Origin: Neobacillus citreus
Lineage (GTDB): Bacteria; Bacillota; Bacilli; Bacillales; Cytobacillaceae
DNA: 50,806 bases
NCBI RefSeq assembly: GCF_018343545.2
Contig: NZ_JAGYPE020000045.1
Coordinates: 1-50,806, forward strand
Reading direction: 5' to 3'
The position numbers and the translations under genes are program-made. The notes beneath the pieces are model-generated. The model saw only the letters and a program-made list of their open reading frames with translations, was not told where the DNA came from and did not search any database. Of this stretch, positions 24,149-32,326 are shown one piece after another. Every line of letters starts with the position of its first letter. Within the stretch, counting starts at the first letter, position 1.

Positions 24149-24244
24149 GTTTGTGTATTTTCTTTACACTTTTATTATAGCACCCAAAAATGATCGTAAA
24201 CGCATTTCTTGTGGCAGTTCTGTGAACATTTGGAAAAAATTATT

Positions 24245-24286
24245 AAAAAAGGGCTGCCCCTAACGAGAGTGAGTCAGACCCTTAAT
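24245..24286 (-). terminator. Probable terminator of the 24291 gene
   Basis: On the minus strand AAGGGTCTGAC and GTTAGGGGCAGCCCTT can pair imperfectly, followed by TTTTTTAAT. The stem is uneven, so confidence is moderate. Confidence 0.5.
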
Positions 24287-24290
24287 TTTT

Positions 24291-24893
24291 CTAATCGACA
24301 ATCGGATTCTTAAAATTATCCGTAACGAGGATGTTATATTTATTAATTTTATCTTCTATTCTTCTTATGTTTTCCCTAAATTTAACATCATATGGAATAG
24401 TAATCACGCTGCCATCTTTTTTTTCGAATTGATATTGGTAATATTGAGTCGTCCCTTGGTGGTTTCTATAGACAATCTTTACTTTTGCAATATCCTCCCA
24501 CCCATACTCTTTTTCCGTTAAACTTGTTAAAGAATTATTATGGATTCCTTTTTCATCTATGTAGTAATAAGTAGTTAAACTTAAGATAAATGCAGGAATG
24601 GAAATTATAAGAAGGAAAACTGTCATCCATTTAAATTTCGGTCCTTCCCACCGTTGTCTAAAAATGAGGTAAACTGTTAATACCAATGCTGCGTAAAGCA
24701 TTCCTGCCATAAAGGTGATATAAGCAGAAAAAGGTGTTGCAAAAAGCCATTGGGAACGTGAATAATATACAAGGCTCTGATAGGACGCCACAACAACAAA
24801 TGGTACAAACAAACTGCTTATGTACAAAATAATTGTATAAGCTGCTAATTTAACTGAGTTTTCATCTGTTGAACTATTTCTTTTCAATAACAC
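24291..24893 (-). CDS. Hypothetical membrane protein
   Basis: 200 residues from GTG 24893, with AGAGGGGGG upstream; a TTG frame from 24914 lacks such a site. Three or four hydrophobic helices occupy about 18-42, 58-80 and 95-115. A soluble C-terminal part (about 120-200) has YYIDEKGIHNNSLTSL, EYGWEDIAKVKI and QFEKKDGSVITIPY, which looks like a beta-rich PH-like domain as in other Bacillus membrane proteins. No family name is certain. Confidence 0.6.
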   Translation of the reverse strand: MLLKRNSSTDENSVKLAAYTIILYISSLFVPFVVVASYQSLVYYSRSQWLFATPFSAYITFMAGMLYAALVLTVYLIFRQRWEGPKFKWMTVFLLIISIPAFILSLTTYYYIDEKGIHNNSLTSLTEKEYGWEDIAKVKIVYRNHQGTTQYYQYQFEKKDGSVITIPYDVKFRENIRRIEDKINKYNILVTDNFKNPIVD

Positions 24894-25005
24894 ATTTAAC
24901 CCCCCTCTAACCAATTTTACCTTATATTTACAAAAAATAACAACTTTTGAATATTCAAAACCAAAAAAAGAGCCGCCCTTTTATGTAGGACAGGCCCTTT
25001 TAGAT

Positions 25006-25395
25006 TTATTTTGTTCCCGGTGCTGGGTGGTCGACACCTTTGACATGATGTGTATGGCCATTATCTTCACTCGTATGGAAATCGTAATAATGAACATGCA
25101 TTCCGTTTCCAACCGGTATCGCTGGACCTGAGTAGGCACGGTAATGATGGGTATGCCCATCTTCAAATAATACATATCCCTCCGTATAATGAATATGCCC
25201 TCCGTCCTGAGTTGGAATCGGCGGCGAAGTTACATCCAGGCACTGGTGTACATGCCCGGCACTCATCCCGGTATAATCAACAGAACCATGGTTATGATGT
25301 GGGACAAACCCCGCTGTAAAATCATCCTTTCCTATTTTCGACAATTCCTCCACCCCCAAAAATAGTCCTTTTTTCATTCCATCTATATGCACCAA
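25006..25395 (-). CDS. ymaF: YmaF-family His-rich protein
   Basis: 129 residues dominated by repeated His/Gly motifs: HHNHGSVDYTGMSAGHVHQC, DGGHIHYTEGY, EDGHTHHYRAY, GNGMHVHYYDF and DNGHTHHVKGV. This His-rich repeat matches the YmaF family, of unknown function. Spacing of the motifs (about 25 residues) suggests a repeated beta structure with metal-binding potential. There is no signal peptide or TM helix. Confidence in the family is high, in any role low. Confidence 0.78.
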   Translation of the reverse strand: MVHIDGMKKGLFLGVEELSKIGKDDFTAGFVPHHNHGSVDYTGMSAGHVHQCLDVTSPPIPTQDGGHIHYTEGYVLFEDGHTHHYRAYSGPAIPVGNGMHVHYYDFHTSEDNGHTHHVKGVDHPAPGTK

Positions 25396-25443
25396 AATTT
25401 AAATTTATAAATGACCATTCCCAGATTTTCAACATATTGGCTA

Positions 25444-25473
25444 TACATAAGTCGAATTATCATACGCAAACTA
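25444..25473 (+). promoter_or_regulatory. Possible sigma-G promoter of the DUF1657-2Duf operon
   Basis: TACATA (25444-25449) and CAAACTA (25467-25473) are 17 bp apart. The -10 matches the sigma-G consensus CATACTA except at one position; the -35 matches TGAATA at four of six. Forespore expression would fit the genes downstream. Confidence 0.4.
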
Positions 25474-25514
25474 TCAGAGTAAGAATTATTTCTTCAAGAA
25501 AGAAGGGAAATGGA

Positions 25515-25718
25515 ATGACTGTAGGTACACAAGTAAAGCAGACTTTGGCAGGTTTAAAGTCGGCTCAGGCTAGTTTTGAAACCTTTGCTTTGCAGACTCA
25601 AAACCAAAGTGCTAAGCAAATTTATCAGCAGGCAGCCCAGCAAACGCAGACCATTATTGACAGTGTAGAACCGCGCCTTCAGGAAATTGTGACCGAAGAA
25701 CCGCAATACAATCAGTAA
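25515..25718 (+). CDS. DUF1657 small protein
   Basis: 67 residues from ATG 25515, with AGAAGGGAAA upstream. Soluble, helical: VGTQVKQTLAGLKSAQASF, then LQTQNQSAKQIYQQAAQQ and SVEPRLQEIVTEEPQYN. DUF1657 proteins are found in spore formers near spoVA and DUF421 genes. It is first in a three-gene run with a second DUF1657 protein and a DUF421-DUF1657 fusion. Confidence 0.8.
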   Translation: MTVGTQVKQTLAGLKSAQASFETFALQTQNQSAKQIYQQAAQQTQTIIDSVEPRLQEIVTEEPQYNQ

Positions 25719-25724
25719 AAGAGC

Positions 25725-25757
25725 GGTTGGCGATTTCGCCAACCCCATTTTGTGTTT
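25725..25757 (+). terminator. Weak terminator-like hairpin between the two DUF1657 genes
   Basis: Stem GGTTGGCG (25725-25732) / CGCCAACC (25737-25744), then CCATTTTGTGTTTT. The poor T-run suggests partial termination, which would set different levels for the first gene and the downstream pair. Confidence 0.5.
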
Positions 25758-25776
25758 TAACTAGGAGGAGCGATTT

Positions 25777-25983
25777 ATGACAGTTGCATCAAATGTTAAA
25801 CAATGTCTTGCCTCTCTAAAAGGGATTGAATCGCAGCTATCATCCTTGGCTTTAAATTCTTTGGATCAAAGCGCGAAAGAAGCATTTCATGAATCAATGT
25901 TTACGATAGGAAAAATAAAAAAAGATCTTCAATATCGTGTTTTAGAACTTGAAAGACTAGAACCGCAATATAGGGGCTCATGA
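25777..25983 (+). CDS. DUF1657 small protein
   Basis: 68 residues, helical: VASNVKQCLASLKGIESQLSSLA then LDQSAKEAFHESMFTIGKI, ending LERLEPQYRGS. It is similar in size and pattern to the first DUF1657 protein, with a diverged middle. AGGAGGAGCG precedes the ATG. It ends 16 bp before the 2Duf start, so co-translation is likely. Confidence 0.78.
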   Translation: MTVASNVKQCLASLKGIESQLSSLALNSLDQSAKEAFHESMFTIGKIKKDLQYRVLELERLEPQYRGS

Positions 25984-25999
25984 TTTGGGGTGAACTAAA

Positions 26000-26860
26000 G
26001 TGAACGGATTTGTTGAAATTATCCTCCGCTCTTTTCTTTTTATTGGACTCTTATTCCTAACCACAAAATTGGTTGGAAAGAAGCAAATATCCCAGCTTAC
26101 CTTTTTTGAATATGTTTCTGGAATCACCATTGGAAGTATCGCGGGCGAAGCCATTACGGGGCTGGAAAAGAATTATTTGCACGGGGCCGCGGCCATTATT
26201 TTATTTGGAATTGTGGCAATTTTAGTGGACTACTTATCCTTAAAGAGTAAATATTTTCGTGATTTTGCGGAAGGCAAAGGAACAGTAATTATTAAAGATG
26301 GAAAAATACTTGAGGATAATTTGAAAAAGGAAAGGTTTACCATCGATGAGATTTCCACTCTTCTTCGAGAAAAAAATATTTTTAAAGTGGCAGATGTGGA
26401 GTTTGCAATCCTAGAGCCTCGTGGAAAACTAACAGCTCTATTAAAAAGGGAAAATCGGCCATTAACCCCTAAAGATTTACAAATGAAAATGGCAAATGAG
26501 AAGGAACCAAATACGATTATTATGGATGGCAATATCATCGAAGAAGGTTTGCGTGCCTCGGGAAAAAACAGAGCCTGGTTGTACACAGAATTAGAAAAGC
26601 TTGAAGTTACCCTTGACAATGTTTTTCTCGGGCAAATCGATTCCTTTGGAGAGATAACGGTTGATCTTTATGATGATAAACTTAAAGTACCAGCCCCAAC
26701 TCAGAGGCCTCTTTTAATGGCCAGTCTAAAAAAGGCTCAGGCGGATTTGGAAATTTTCTCATTATCAACAGATTGCGAAAAATCTAAAGACATGTATAAG
26801 GAAAATGCAGCTTTAATGCAAGGATTAATAGACAAACTCGAGCCATACTTAAATGGATAA
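26000..26860 (+). CDS. DUF421-DUF1657 fusion protein (2Duf-like, YetF family)
   Basis: 286 residues. Residues 5-80 contain three TM helices (FVEIILRSFLFIGLLFLTTKL, FEYVSGITIGSIAGEAITG, AAIILFGIVAILVDYL), followed by the YetF-type soluble DUF421 domain with KGTVIIKDGKILEDNLKK and EKEPNTIIMDGNII. Residues 235-286 (MASLKKAQADLEIFSLST to IDKLEPYL) are a DUF1657 domain. This pairing defines 2Duf, a membrane protein of the spoVA2mob operon linked to spore heat resistance. Here no spoVA genes adjoin. The start is GTG with GGGGTGA upstream. Confidence 0.85.
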   Translation: MNGFVEIILRSFLFIGLLFLTTKLVGKKQISQLTFFEYVSGITIGSIAGEAITGLEKNYLHGAAAIILFGIVAILVDYLSLKSKYFRDFAEGKGTVIIKDGKILEDNLKKERFTIDEISTLLREKNIFKVADVEFAILEPRGKLTALLKRENRPLTPKDLQMKMANEKEPNTIIMDGNIIEEGLRASGKNRAWLYTELEKLEVTLDNVFLGQIDSFGEITVDLYDDKLKVPAPTQRPLLMASLKKAQADLEIFSLSTDCEKSKDMYKENAALMQGLIDKLEPYLNG

Positions 26861-26864
26861 CGAA

Positions 26865-26893
26865 AAAGAGGCTGTCTCTATAGCCTCTTTTTT
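26865..26893. terminator. Terminator of the 2Duf operon (bidirectional)
   Basis: AAAGAGGCT (26865-26873) pairs with AGCCTCTTT (26882-26890), loop GTCTCTAT, then TTT. The A-run on the other side can serve the converging exporter gene. Confidence 0.8.
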
Positions 26894-26898
26894 AAATG

Positions 26899-27867
26899 CT
26901 AAGCACTTTCCTTGCTGGCACTGAGCGGTGCCTTTTTATGAGTTGCATAGCTGTGGAGAACCATACCACCCATTACAAGCAGCATTCCCAGCCAAGAAAC
27001 GGCATTTGGCAAAGGGGTATTTAGGAGCCATACTTCCCCAATTAGAGCAAATAAAACCTCCATTGCCTGTGTTGCTTCTATAGCGGCTAGCTTTTGCATA
27101 TTTCCTCTTACCAAATCAGTAGCCTGAAAAAACAGGATGGTTGCTATTACCCCGGAGGAAATAGCCACTAACCCGGATTGAAATGTTTGCTCTATACTTG
27201 GTGGTCCCACAGTAACTAGGCCATATATGGACAGAATCAGCCAAAAAGGCATGCTTGCCAAAGTCATTCCAAGAACACGCTGGAAAACATCAAGTCTTCC
27301 ACCGCAAATATCCATCATTTTACGATTTCCAAGCGGGTAAGCAAACGAAGCAATTACAACAGGCATTACTCCTAATACGATGGCCGTCACTGAAAGGGTA
27401 TCGGCCTGCTCAAGCTGCATTAAAACGATTCCCAACAGAATGATTAATGACATTGCCAGCCCTTTAAACGGAATTTTCCCTCTCACTATAATAGGGCCGT
27501 TAATGGTCATAACCTTTTCATAAAAAAGCGGAGCTAAAAGAGAGCCTGAAATAATGGTTATTTGCCAGGTTGCAGCAATTAGCCAACCCGGGGCATAGGA
27601 AGCAGAAAAACAAAGCGGTGCATAAAACAAACCGAAACCAATACTACTCCACAAAATCCATCTTCCTGGTGACGTTTTCAGCTCTTTCAAGAGCGGCTTA
27701 AAATTTTTCCTCCCCATTACAATAAGCAATAGAAATGGAATCATAAAGAAATATCTTAGTGATGCACTCCAAACCCAGCTTCCGCCAGCAAGGTCCATTG
27801 CCCTGTTTAAAATAAATGTAAATGCAAAAAAGAAAGCGGCAAAGATGCCTAAAATGATAGGACGCAT
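26899..27867 (-). CDS. Drug/metabolite exporter, multidrug resistance efflux (EamA-like) family
   Basis: 322 residues with about ten hydrophobic helices and no large soluble domain. The start IILGIFAAFFFAFTFILNRAMDLAGGSWVWSASLRYFF and the later FQATDLVRGNMQKLAAIEATQAMEVLFALIGE are typical of the DMT-superfamily branch annotated as multidrug resistance efflux transporter. Substrate unknown; resistance to any drug cannot be inferred. Single gene. Confidence 0.8.
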   Translation of the reverse strand: MRPIILGIFAAFFFAFTFILNRAMDLAGGSWVWSASLRYFFMIPFLLLIVMGRKNFKPLLKELKTSPGRWILWSSIGFGLFYAPLCFSASYAPGWLIAATWQITIISGSLLAPLFYEKVMTINGPIIVRGKIPFKGLAMSLIILLGIVLMQLEQADTLSVTAIVLGVMPVVIASFAYPLGNRKMMDICGGRLDVFQRVLGMTLASMPFWLILSIYGLVTVGPPSIEQTFQSGLVAISSGVIATILFFQATDLVRGNMQKLAAIEATQAMEVLFALIGEVWLLNTPLPNAVSWLGMLLVMGGMVLHSYATHKKAPLSASKESA

Positions 27868-28087
27868 TGTATTCCCCTTTAACTCTTGTCAGCTTTGAAT
27901 AGTTCAATACTCTAAAGTATAACAGATGTCTGAATAATTTGTTAATACTGAATTTCCCTTAAAATAAAATACATATTCTAAAAATGTTGGAAATAAATTT
28001 AAAATTTTCATTCAAATAACGAAACCTCTGTGCCTCCTATTCGTACATAAGAATGGCAAATATTATAAGTAGAGAGAGGTTGACACA

Positions 28088-28702
28088 ATGTTTGGAAAAG
28101 TGGCTTCAGATTTGTTGGGATTAAGTGATGTAGGGTCGGTGATTAAGCCTTCCGATTATGATAAAGTGGATGCCGATGATTACGTGATGCATGAGGATAA
28201 TGAAAAGATTTATTTCTTAATTAAATCAAAATCTGATGAGTATTGCTTTACAAACAACGCTCTCATCCATCTTGATGGTACTAGTGCTACAAGCAAAAAG
28301 CGGATGCTTCATCGGTACAGCTATGCCACAAATAAAATATCAGGTGTTATGTTGGAAACTGCCGGTACAGTCGACCTAGACGTAGAAATCAAATTCAAAA
28401 TCGGCTCTCAGCCTTTCTCCATTGACATTCATAAAAAGCATATCGAGGAAGTGAAAGATTTATACAAGGCACTTATTAAAATTTCCGAGATTACCCATGA
28501 AAATGAAATTTCCCTTCAGTTTGCCAAGCAAAGTCTCGATGTCGCTTCCACAACATTAGGGCGCGTCTCCACTCCTGACAGCAATTTGGTTGTTCAATTT
28601 AAAATGTTGAATCAGGCAGCATTCCAGTGGCTCGAGGAAAGTAAAAAACAATATTGTGTCAAAGATTTTGGCTTTGTTTTTGAAAAATATATAAACAATT
28701 AA
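28088..28702 (+). CDS. yvbH: PH-domain protein of the YvbH type
   Basis: 204 residues. The first 125 form a bacterial PH-like domain (DDYVMHEDNEKIYFLIKSKSDEYCFTNNALIHLD; SKKRMLHRYSYATNKISGVMLET; IKFKIGSQPFSIDIHKKH). The C-terminal part (about 140-204, ISLQFAKQSLDVASTTLG to WLEESKKQY) matches the YvbH-like oligomerisation region. Function unknown. AGAGAGGTTGACACA precedes the ATG. No membrane segment. Confidence 0.75.
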   Translation: MFGKVASDLLGLSDVGSVIKPSDYDKVDADDYVMHEDNEKIYFLIKSKSDEYCFTNNALIHLDGTSATSKKRMLHRYSYATNKISGVMLETAGTVDLDVEIKFKIGSQPFSIDIHKKHIEEVKDLYKALIKISEITHENEISLQFAKQSLDVASTTLGRVSTPDSNLVVQFKMLNQAAFQWLEESKKQYCVKDFGFVFEKYINN

Positions 28703-28710
28703 AAATACAA

Positions 28711-28771
28711 AATAGAGGCCGTCTCATAAAGGGAACTAAACTCCCATAGTATTGAGACGGCCTATTTTTTT
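28711..28771 (+). terminator. Bidirectional terminator
   Basis: GGCCGTCTCA (28717-28726) pairs with TGAGACGGCC (28753-28762), followed by TATTTTTTT; an A-rich flank on the other side suits the converging YitT gene. Confidence 0.8.
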
Positions 28772-28778
28772 AAAAACA

Positions 28779-29594
28779 TTAATGCGGGCTAGGCCGATGA
28801 AACAACCCCATTACTTCTATCGTTTCTGTAATATTCACAAAAGCTGTCGGATCGACTTCAGAAATAAGAGATTTTACCTCGTTTAACTCATATCTTGAAA
28901 TGACCGAGATTAAAATCTTTCGGCTGCCATTTGTATATCCTCCAACCCCATCCATAATAGTGAGTCCACGGTATAAGTTGGCCACCAAATGATTTCTCAT
29001 TTCTTCGCCCTTTTCTGTTATTATCATTAAAGTTAATTTGACATGGTCCGTATAAATAGCGTCAACTACTTTTCCTGTAACAAAAATCGAAACCAACGTA
29101 TTGAGGGCCGCATCCCAATTGAATAAAAATCCGCTAATTACAATGACAACCGCGTTCATTCCGGAGAGGAGCACTCCGATTGGGAAGTCTTTCTTTCGGG
29201 AAACAATCATTCCGATGATATCAAATCCACCCGTTGAACCCGAGCTTCGAAATACGATTCCAACCCCTAGGCCGGTCAAAGCTCCGCCAAATATTGATGA
29301 GAGGATGGTATCTTTCGCGACAGGAAATACTGGCACTAAATAAAGTCCTAAAGAAATAACGAACACTGAAAAGATTGAATTAAAGATAAATCTTTTTCCC
29401 AGCATTTTATAGCCAATGATTAAAAGGGGAAGGTTCAACAAAAGATTAGCCACTCCTGTGTTTATGGGGGTAATCATTCCTATTATCATCGAAATACCGC
29501 TCATCCCGCTACTTAAAACCTCGTGAGGGATGAGGAAAAGATTGAATGCAGCTACAATTATAAAAGAGCCGATAATAATTCCAACCATCTGCAT
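28779..29594 (-). CDS. YitT-family membrane protein with DUF2179 domain
   Basis: 271 residues, five or six TM helices with IIVAAFNLFLIPHEVLSSGMSGISMI at the start and GLGVGIVFRSSGSTGGFDIIGM in the middle, then a C-terminal DUF2179 domain (LMIITEKGEEMRNHLVANLYRGLTIMDGVGGYTNGSRKILISVIS). Similar to the 22799 copy but without its N-terminal extension. Third YitT member in this window. Its upstream region is AT-rich. Confidence 0.85.
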   Translation of the reverse strand: MQMVGIIIGSFIIVAAFNLFLIPHEVLSSGMSGISMIIGMITPINTGVANLLLNLPLLIIGYKMLGKRFIFNSIFSVFVISLGLYLVPVFPVAKDTILSSIFGGALTGLGVGIVFRSSGSTGGFDIIGMIVSRKKDFPIGVLLSGMNAVVIVISGFLFNWDAALNTLVSIFVTGKVVDAIYTDHVKLTLMIITEKGEEMRNHLVANLYRGLTIMDGVGGYTNGSRKILISVISRYELNEVKSLISEVDPTAFVNITETIEVMGLFHRPSPH

Positions 29595-29795
29595 GAATAT
29601 TTCTCCTGTCTTTCCACTATTTATTTAAAAAAATGATAACGATTCATAGCTAGGATGTAAACTAATTAATATATTTAAAAAACAATTAATTATCTGGAAA
29701 TAGCACCCGAAAATTAAGTTGAATAATTATAAAAGCATATTACATTAATATTCATCTTACAAAAACCCCTAATCCCTCGTTTCCAATATATAATA

Positions 29796-29823
29796 TTGAC
29801 AAATTTATTAAAACGTATATACT
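29796..29823 (+). promoter_or_regulatory. Sigma-A promoter for the lysine riboswitch-lysP transcript
   Basis: Perfect TTGACA (29796-29801), 16-bp spacer, TATACT (29818-29823). It lies 41 bp upstream of the riboswitch P1 stem. The stretch 29595-29795 before it is AT-rich and holds no gene. Confidence 0.7.
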
Positions 29824-29863
29824 CTAGTAATATATCATTCTTAATATTAAATCCTCATCAAAA

Positions 29864-30054
29864 CCGATGAGGTAGAGGTCGCGGTTTTTATTAGTAAAAT
29901 GGACGAGACGCAGAGATGTTTTTGACTCCGTTTGAAAGGAAAAGCTGCCGAAGTGTGTTTTTCTCTCTGGAGAAACATGCTGGGGCTGTCTCCGAACAGG
30001 AACAGAACTGTCACGTTTAGCCTTACCAGCTTTACGTGTTGAGCTATCTTTCGG
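29864..30054 (+). ncRNA. Lysine riboswitch (L box) aptamer
   Basis: The stretch contains the conserved L-box strings GTAGAGGTCGCGG (near 29872), AGTA, a GAAAGGAAAAGCTGCCGAAG block (about 29935-29955) and GGGGCTGTC. The outer P1 stem pairs CCGATGAGGTAG (29864-29875) with CTATCTTTCGG (30044-30054), one bulge. Lysine binding stabilises P1; here that should favour the terminator at 30079-30111. It controls the lysine permease gene directly downstream. Confidence 0.85.
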
Positions 30055-30078
30055 AAGGTATGATGCGGGGTATATACA

Positions 30079-30111
30079 AATGCCGTCGAATCTGCTTCGA
30101 GGGCATTTTTT
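30079..30111 (+). terminator. Riboswitch-controlled terminator
   Basis: AATGCCGTCGAA (30079-30090) pairs with TTCGAGGGCATT (30096-30107), one mismatch, then TTTT. It sits between the L box and the lysP start, as expected for attenuation when lysine is present. Confidence 0.85.
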
Positions 30112-30155
30112 ATTCCAAACTCCTTCCAATAAAAAAATTTAAAGGAGTCATAAAC

Positions 30156-31637
30156 ATGCAAACAGCGCAGGTAAGAAAAGACGAAATATACACTAGGCCC
30201 ACGGGTCCAAAAAATGATAAAAATGAATTAAGACGGAGCTTAAAGTCCCGCCATCTTACAATGATTTCTCTTGGCGGAACTATCGGGACCGGATTATTTC
30301 TTGCCAGCGGCGGAGCTATCCATAGTGCGGGACCTGGTGGAGCGATTCTTTCATATCTTGTTATTGGCATTATGGTTTATTTCTTAATGCAAAGTTTAGC
30401 TGAAATGGGTGCCTACATGCCGGTAGCAGGAAGCTTTAGTACCTATGCTACGAAATTCGTGGATCCATCCCTTGGTTTTGCCCTAGGCTGGAACTATTGG
30501 TACAACTGGGCTATTACGATTGCAGCAGAACTTTCTGCAGTAACAATGATTATGAAATTTTGGTTTCCAGATTCTCCTTCACTATTGTGGAGCAGCATCT
30601 TTTTAGTTATCATGTTCTTGTTAAATTATCTTTCTGTTAAGGGATTTGGCGAGGCGGAATATTGGTTCTCATTAATTAAAGTTGTTACTGTTGTGATTTT
30701 TATCATCGCTGGTACGTTAATGATTTTTGGAATTATGGGAAATGAAGCAATTGGCTTTAAAAACTTTACAGTTGGAGATGCACCATTCCATGGCGGATTC
30801 ATGGCCATGCTTGGAATCTTTATGGCAGCTGGATTTTCCTTCCAAGGAACTGAACTTTTAGGTGTTGCAGCAGGTGAAACAGATAACCCAGAAAAATCAA
30901 TCCCACGTGCAGTAAAGCAAGTTTTTTGGCGAATTCTTTTATTCTATGTGTTGGCTATTCTTGTTATCGGTCTTATTATTCCCTATACAAATGAAAACCT
31001 TGCTAATGGAGATGTTGCAGTAAGTCCATTTACGCTTGTTTTCCAAAAAGCCGGAATCGCATTTGCTGCTTCTGTCATGAATGCAGTCATTTTAACAGCT
31101 GTTTTATCAGCAGGTAATTCAGGAATGTATGCATCGACTCGGATGCTTTGGGATTTGGCACGTCAAGGAAAAGCACCAAAATTTCTTGGTAAATTGAACA
31201 AAAATGGTGTGCCAGTTAATGCTTTAATTGTAACAGCATTAGTCGGAACACTTGCTTTTCTGGCATCCCTTTTTGGCGATGGTACAGTTTATGTATGGCT
31301 TTTAAATGCTTCAGGTATGTCCGGCTTTATCGCGTGGTTAGGAATTGCGATTTGTCATTATCGCTTCCGCAGAGCTTATGTGGCACAAGGCAAAGACTTA
31401 AACTTATTGCCATATAAATCAAAGTTGTTCCCATTTGGCCCAATCTTTGCTTTTGTTGTTTGCGCCGTTGTCGTAATTGGGCAAAACTATTCAGCATTTA
31501 TGGGCGACCATATTGATTGGAACGGTGTATTAGTATCCTATATCGGTCTGCCATTATTCCTTATCCTTTGGTTAGGCTATAAATTCACAAAGAAAACAAA
31601 GGTAATTCCTTTGGAGAAGTGTGATTTAAATAATTAA
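30156..31637 (+). CDS. lysP: Lysine-specific permease (LysP-like, APC superfamily)
   Basis: 493 residues from ATG 30156, with AAAGGAG at 30141-30147; an upstream in-frame start at 30036 falls inside the riboswitch and is not used. The sequence RHLTMISLGGTIGTGLFLASG is the amino acid permease N-terminal signature, then VAGSFSTYATKFVDPSLGFALGW and FQGTELLGVAAGETDNPEKSIP. About 12 TM helices. The lysine riboswitch upstream supports lysine as substrate. Confidence 0.92.
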   Translation: MQTAQVRKDEIYTRPTGPKNDKNELRRSLKSRHLTMISLGGTIGTGLFLASGGAIHSAGPGGAILSYLVIGIMVYFLMQSLAEMGAYMPVAGSFSTYATKFVDPSLGFALGWNYWYNWAITIAAELSAVTMIMKFWFPDSPSLLWSSIFLVIMFLLNYLSVKGFGEAEYWFSLIKVVTVVIFIIAGTLMIFGIMGNEAIGFKNFTVGDAPFHGGFMAMLGIFMAAGFSFQGTELLGVAAGETDNPEKSIPRAVKQVFWRILLFYVLAILVIGLIIPYTNENLANGDVAVSPFTLVFQKAGIAFAASVMNAVILTAVLSAGNSGMYASTRMLWDLARQGKAPKFLGKLNKNGVPVNALIVTALVGTLAFLASLFGDGTVYVWLLNASGMSGFIAWLGIAICHYRFRRAYVAQGKDLNLLPYKSKLFPFGPIFAFVVCAVVVIGQNYSAFMGDHIDWNGVLVSYIGLPLFLILWLGYKFTKKTKVIPLEKCDLNN

Positions 31638-31640
31638 AAT

Positions 31641-31669
31641 AAAAATGGCTCCCTGGGAGCCATTTTTTT
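31641..31669. terminator. Bidirectional terminator
   Basis: AAAATGGCTCCC and GGGAGCCATTTT form a stem around 31642-31666 with A- and T-rich flanks. It ends lysP and the converging 31668 gene. Confidence 0.85.
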
Positions 31670-31937
31670 ATAATTTAATGGTAACTTCTGTCCCATCTTT
31701 TAATTTCGTTTCCACTAACAACAGGCCTTTATGCTTGGTCAGACCATCCAATAAAGGCTTTAAATCGCTTTTTTCTATTTGTGGAAGGACGAACTTTTCC
31801 CCTCCTTTTTCAATCGATTTATTGATAAAGCCAATAAATCGTCTTGACGTTATTACCGAACTTAGAAGATTTAAGACAACATAAGGAACGGGTACATTGA
31901 AGTTTCTCTGTTTTATCTTTAAGCCCACTTTTAACAT
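31668..31937 (-). CDS. Hypothetical protein of the DUF2089/SHOCT-like operon
   Basis: 89 residues, basic, alpha/beta mixed, no TM helix: NVPVPYVVLNLLSSVITSRRF near the start, then FINKSIEKGGEKFVLPQI and HKGLLLVETKLKDGTEV. Its start is 2 bp from the preceding stop. The upstream neighbour ends in a similar IEAIENELDG segment, so the two may share a fold and act together. Function unknown. Confidence 0.55.
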   Translation of the reverse strand: MLKVGLKIKQRNFNVPVPYVVLNLLSSVITSRRFIGFINKSIEKGGEKFVLPQIEKSDLKPLLDGLTKHKGLLLVETKLKDGTEVTIKL

Positions 31938-31939
31938 GC

Positions 31940-32326
31940 TTATTCAATCACCACAAACACTTTATCGCCATTTGCGGAAGTAACATCCACAATTTGGCCA
32001 TCTAGTTCGTTTTCAATCGCTTCTATTAACAAATCTACATTGATATCTTTCACATACTTTTCCGCTTGCGGAATTCTTTCGGCAATGCTGGTGCCCACCT
32101 TCAACACTGCTTTCACAAGATTAATGGGAAGATTGACATTAACATTATCACCTTCATGGGAATTAACACGGATTTTAAGCATTTTGCTGCCATATGATGA
32201 GGCTTCTTTCTTTAATTCAACAGTTGGTTCCTTCCCTTGAAGGACGTTAATCAGTTCAGTCGCTTTTTCCTTATCAAGCTTGCCTTCCTCGACCAAAGTT
32301 AACACTCTAGAGATTTCATCTTTCAT
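31940..32326 (-). CDS. SHOCT-like/YvlB-type protein
   Basis: 128 residues. The N-terminal DEISRVLTLVEEGKLDKEKATELINVL is a short SHOCT-like helical motif (about 3-29). The rest, KMLKIRVNSHEGDNVNVNLPINLVKAVLKVG and DINVDLLIEAIENELDGQIVDV, resembles the C-terminal part of YvlB-like proteins. Its start directly follows the stop of the DUF2089 gene. Membrane-stress or transcription roles have been suggested for relatives; unproven here. Confidence 0.65.
   Translation of the reverse strand: MKDEISRVLTLVEEGKLDKEKATELINVLQGKEPTVELKKEASSYGSKMLKIRVNSHEGDNVNVNLPINLVKAVLKVGTSIAERIPQAEKYVKDINVDLLIEAIENELDGQIVDVTSANGDKVFVVIE

Noticed and set aside
30036..30155. N-terminal extension of the lysine permease frame
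   Set aside because: It lies inside the lysine riboswitch and terminator and has no ribosome site; the real start at 30156 follows AAAGGAG.
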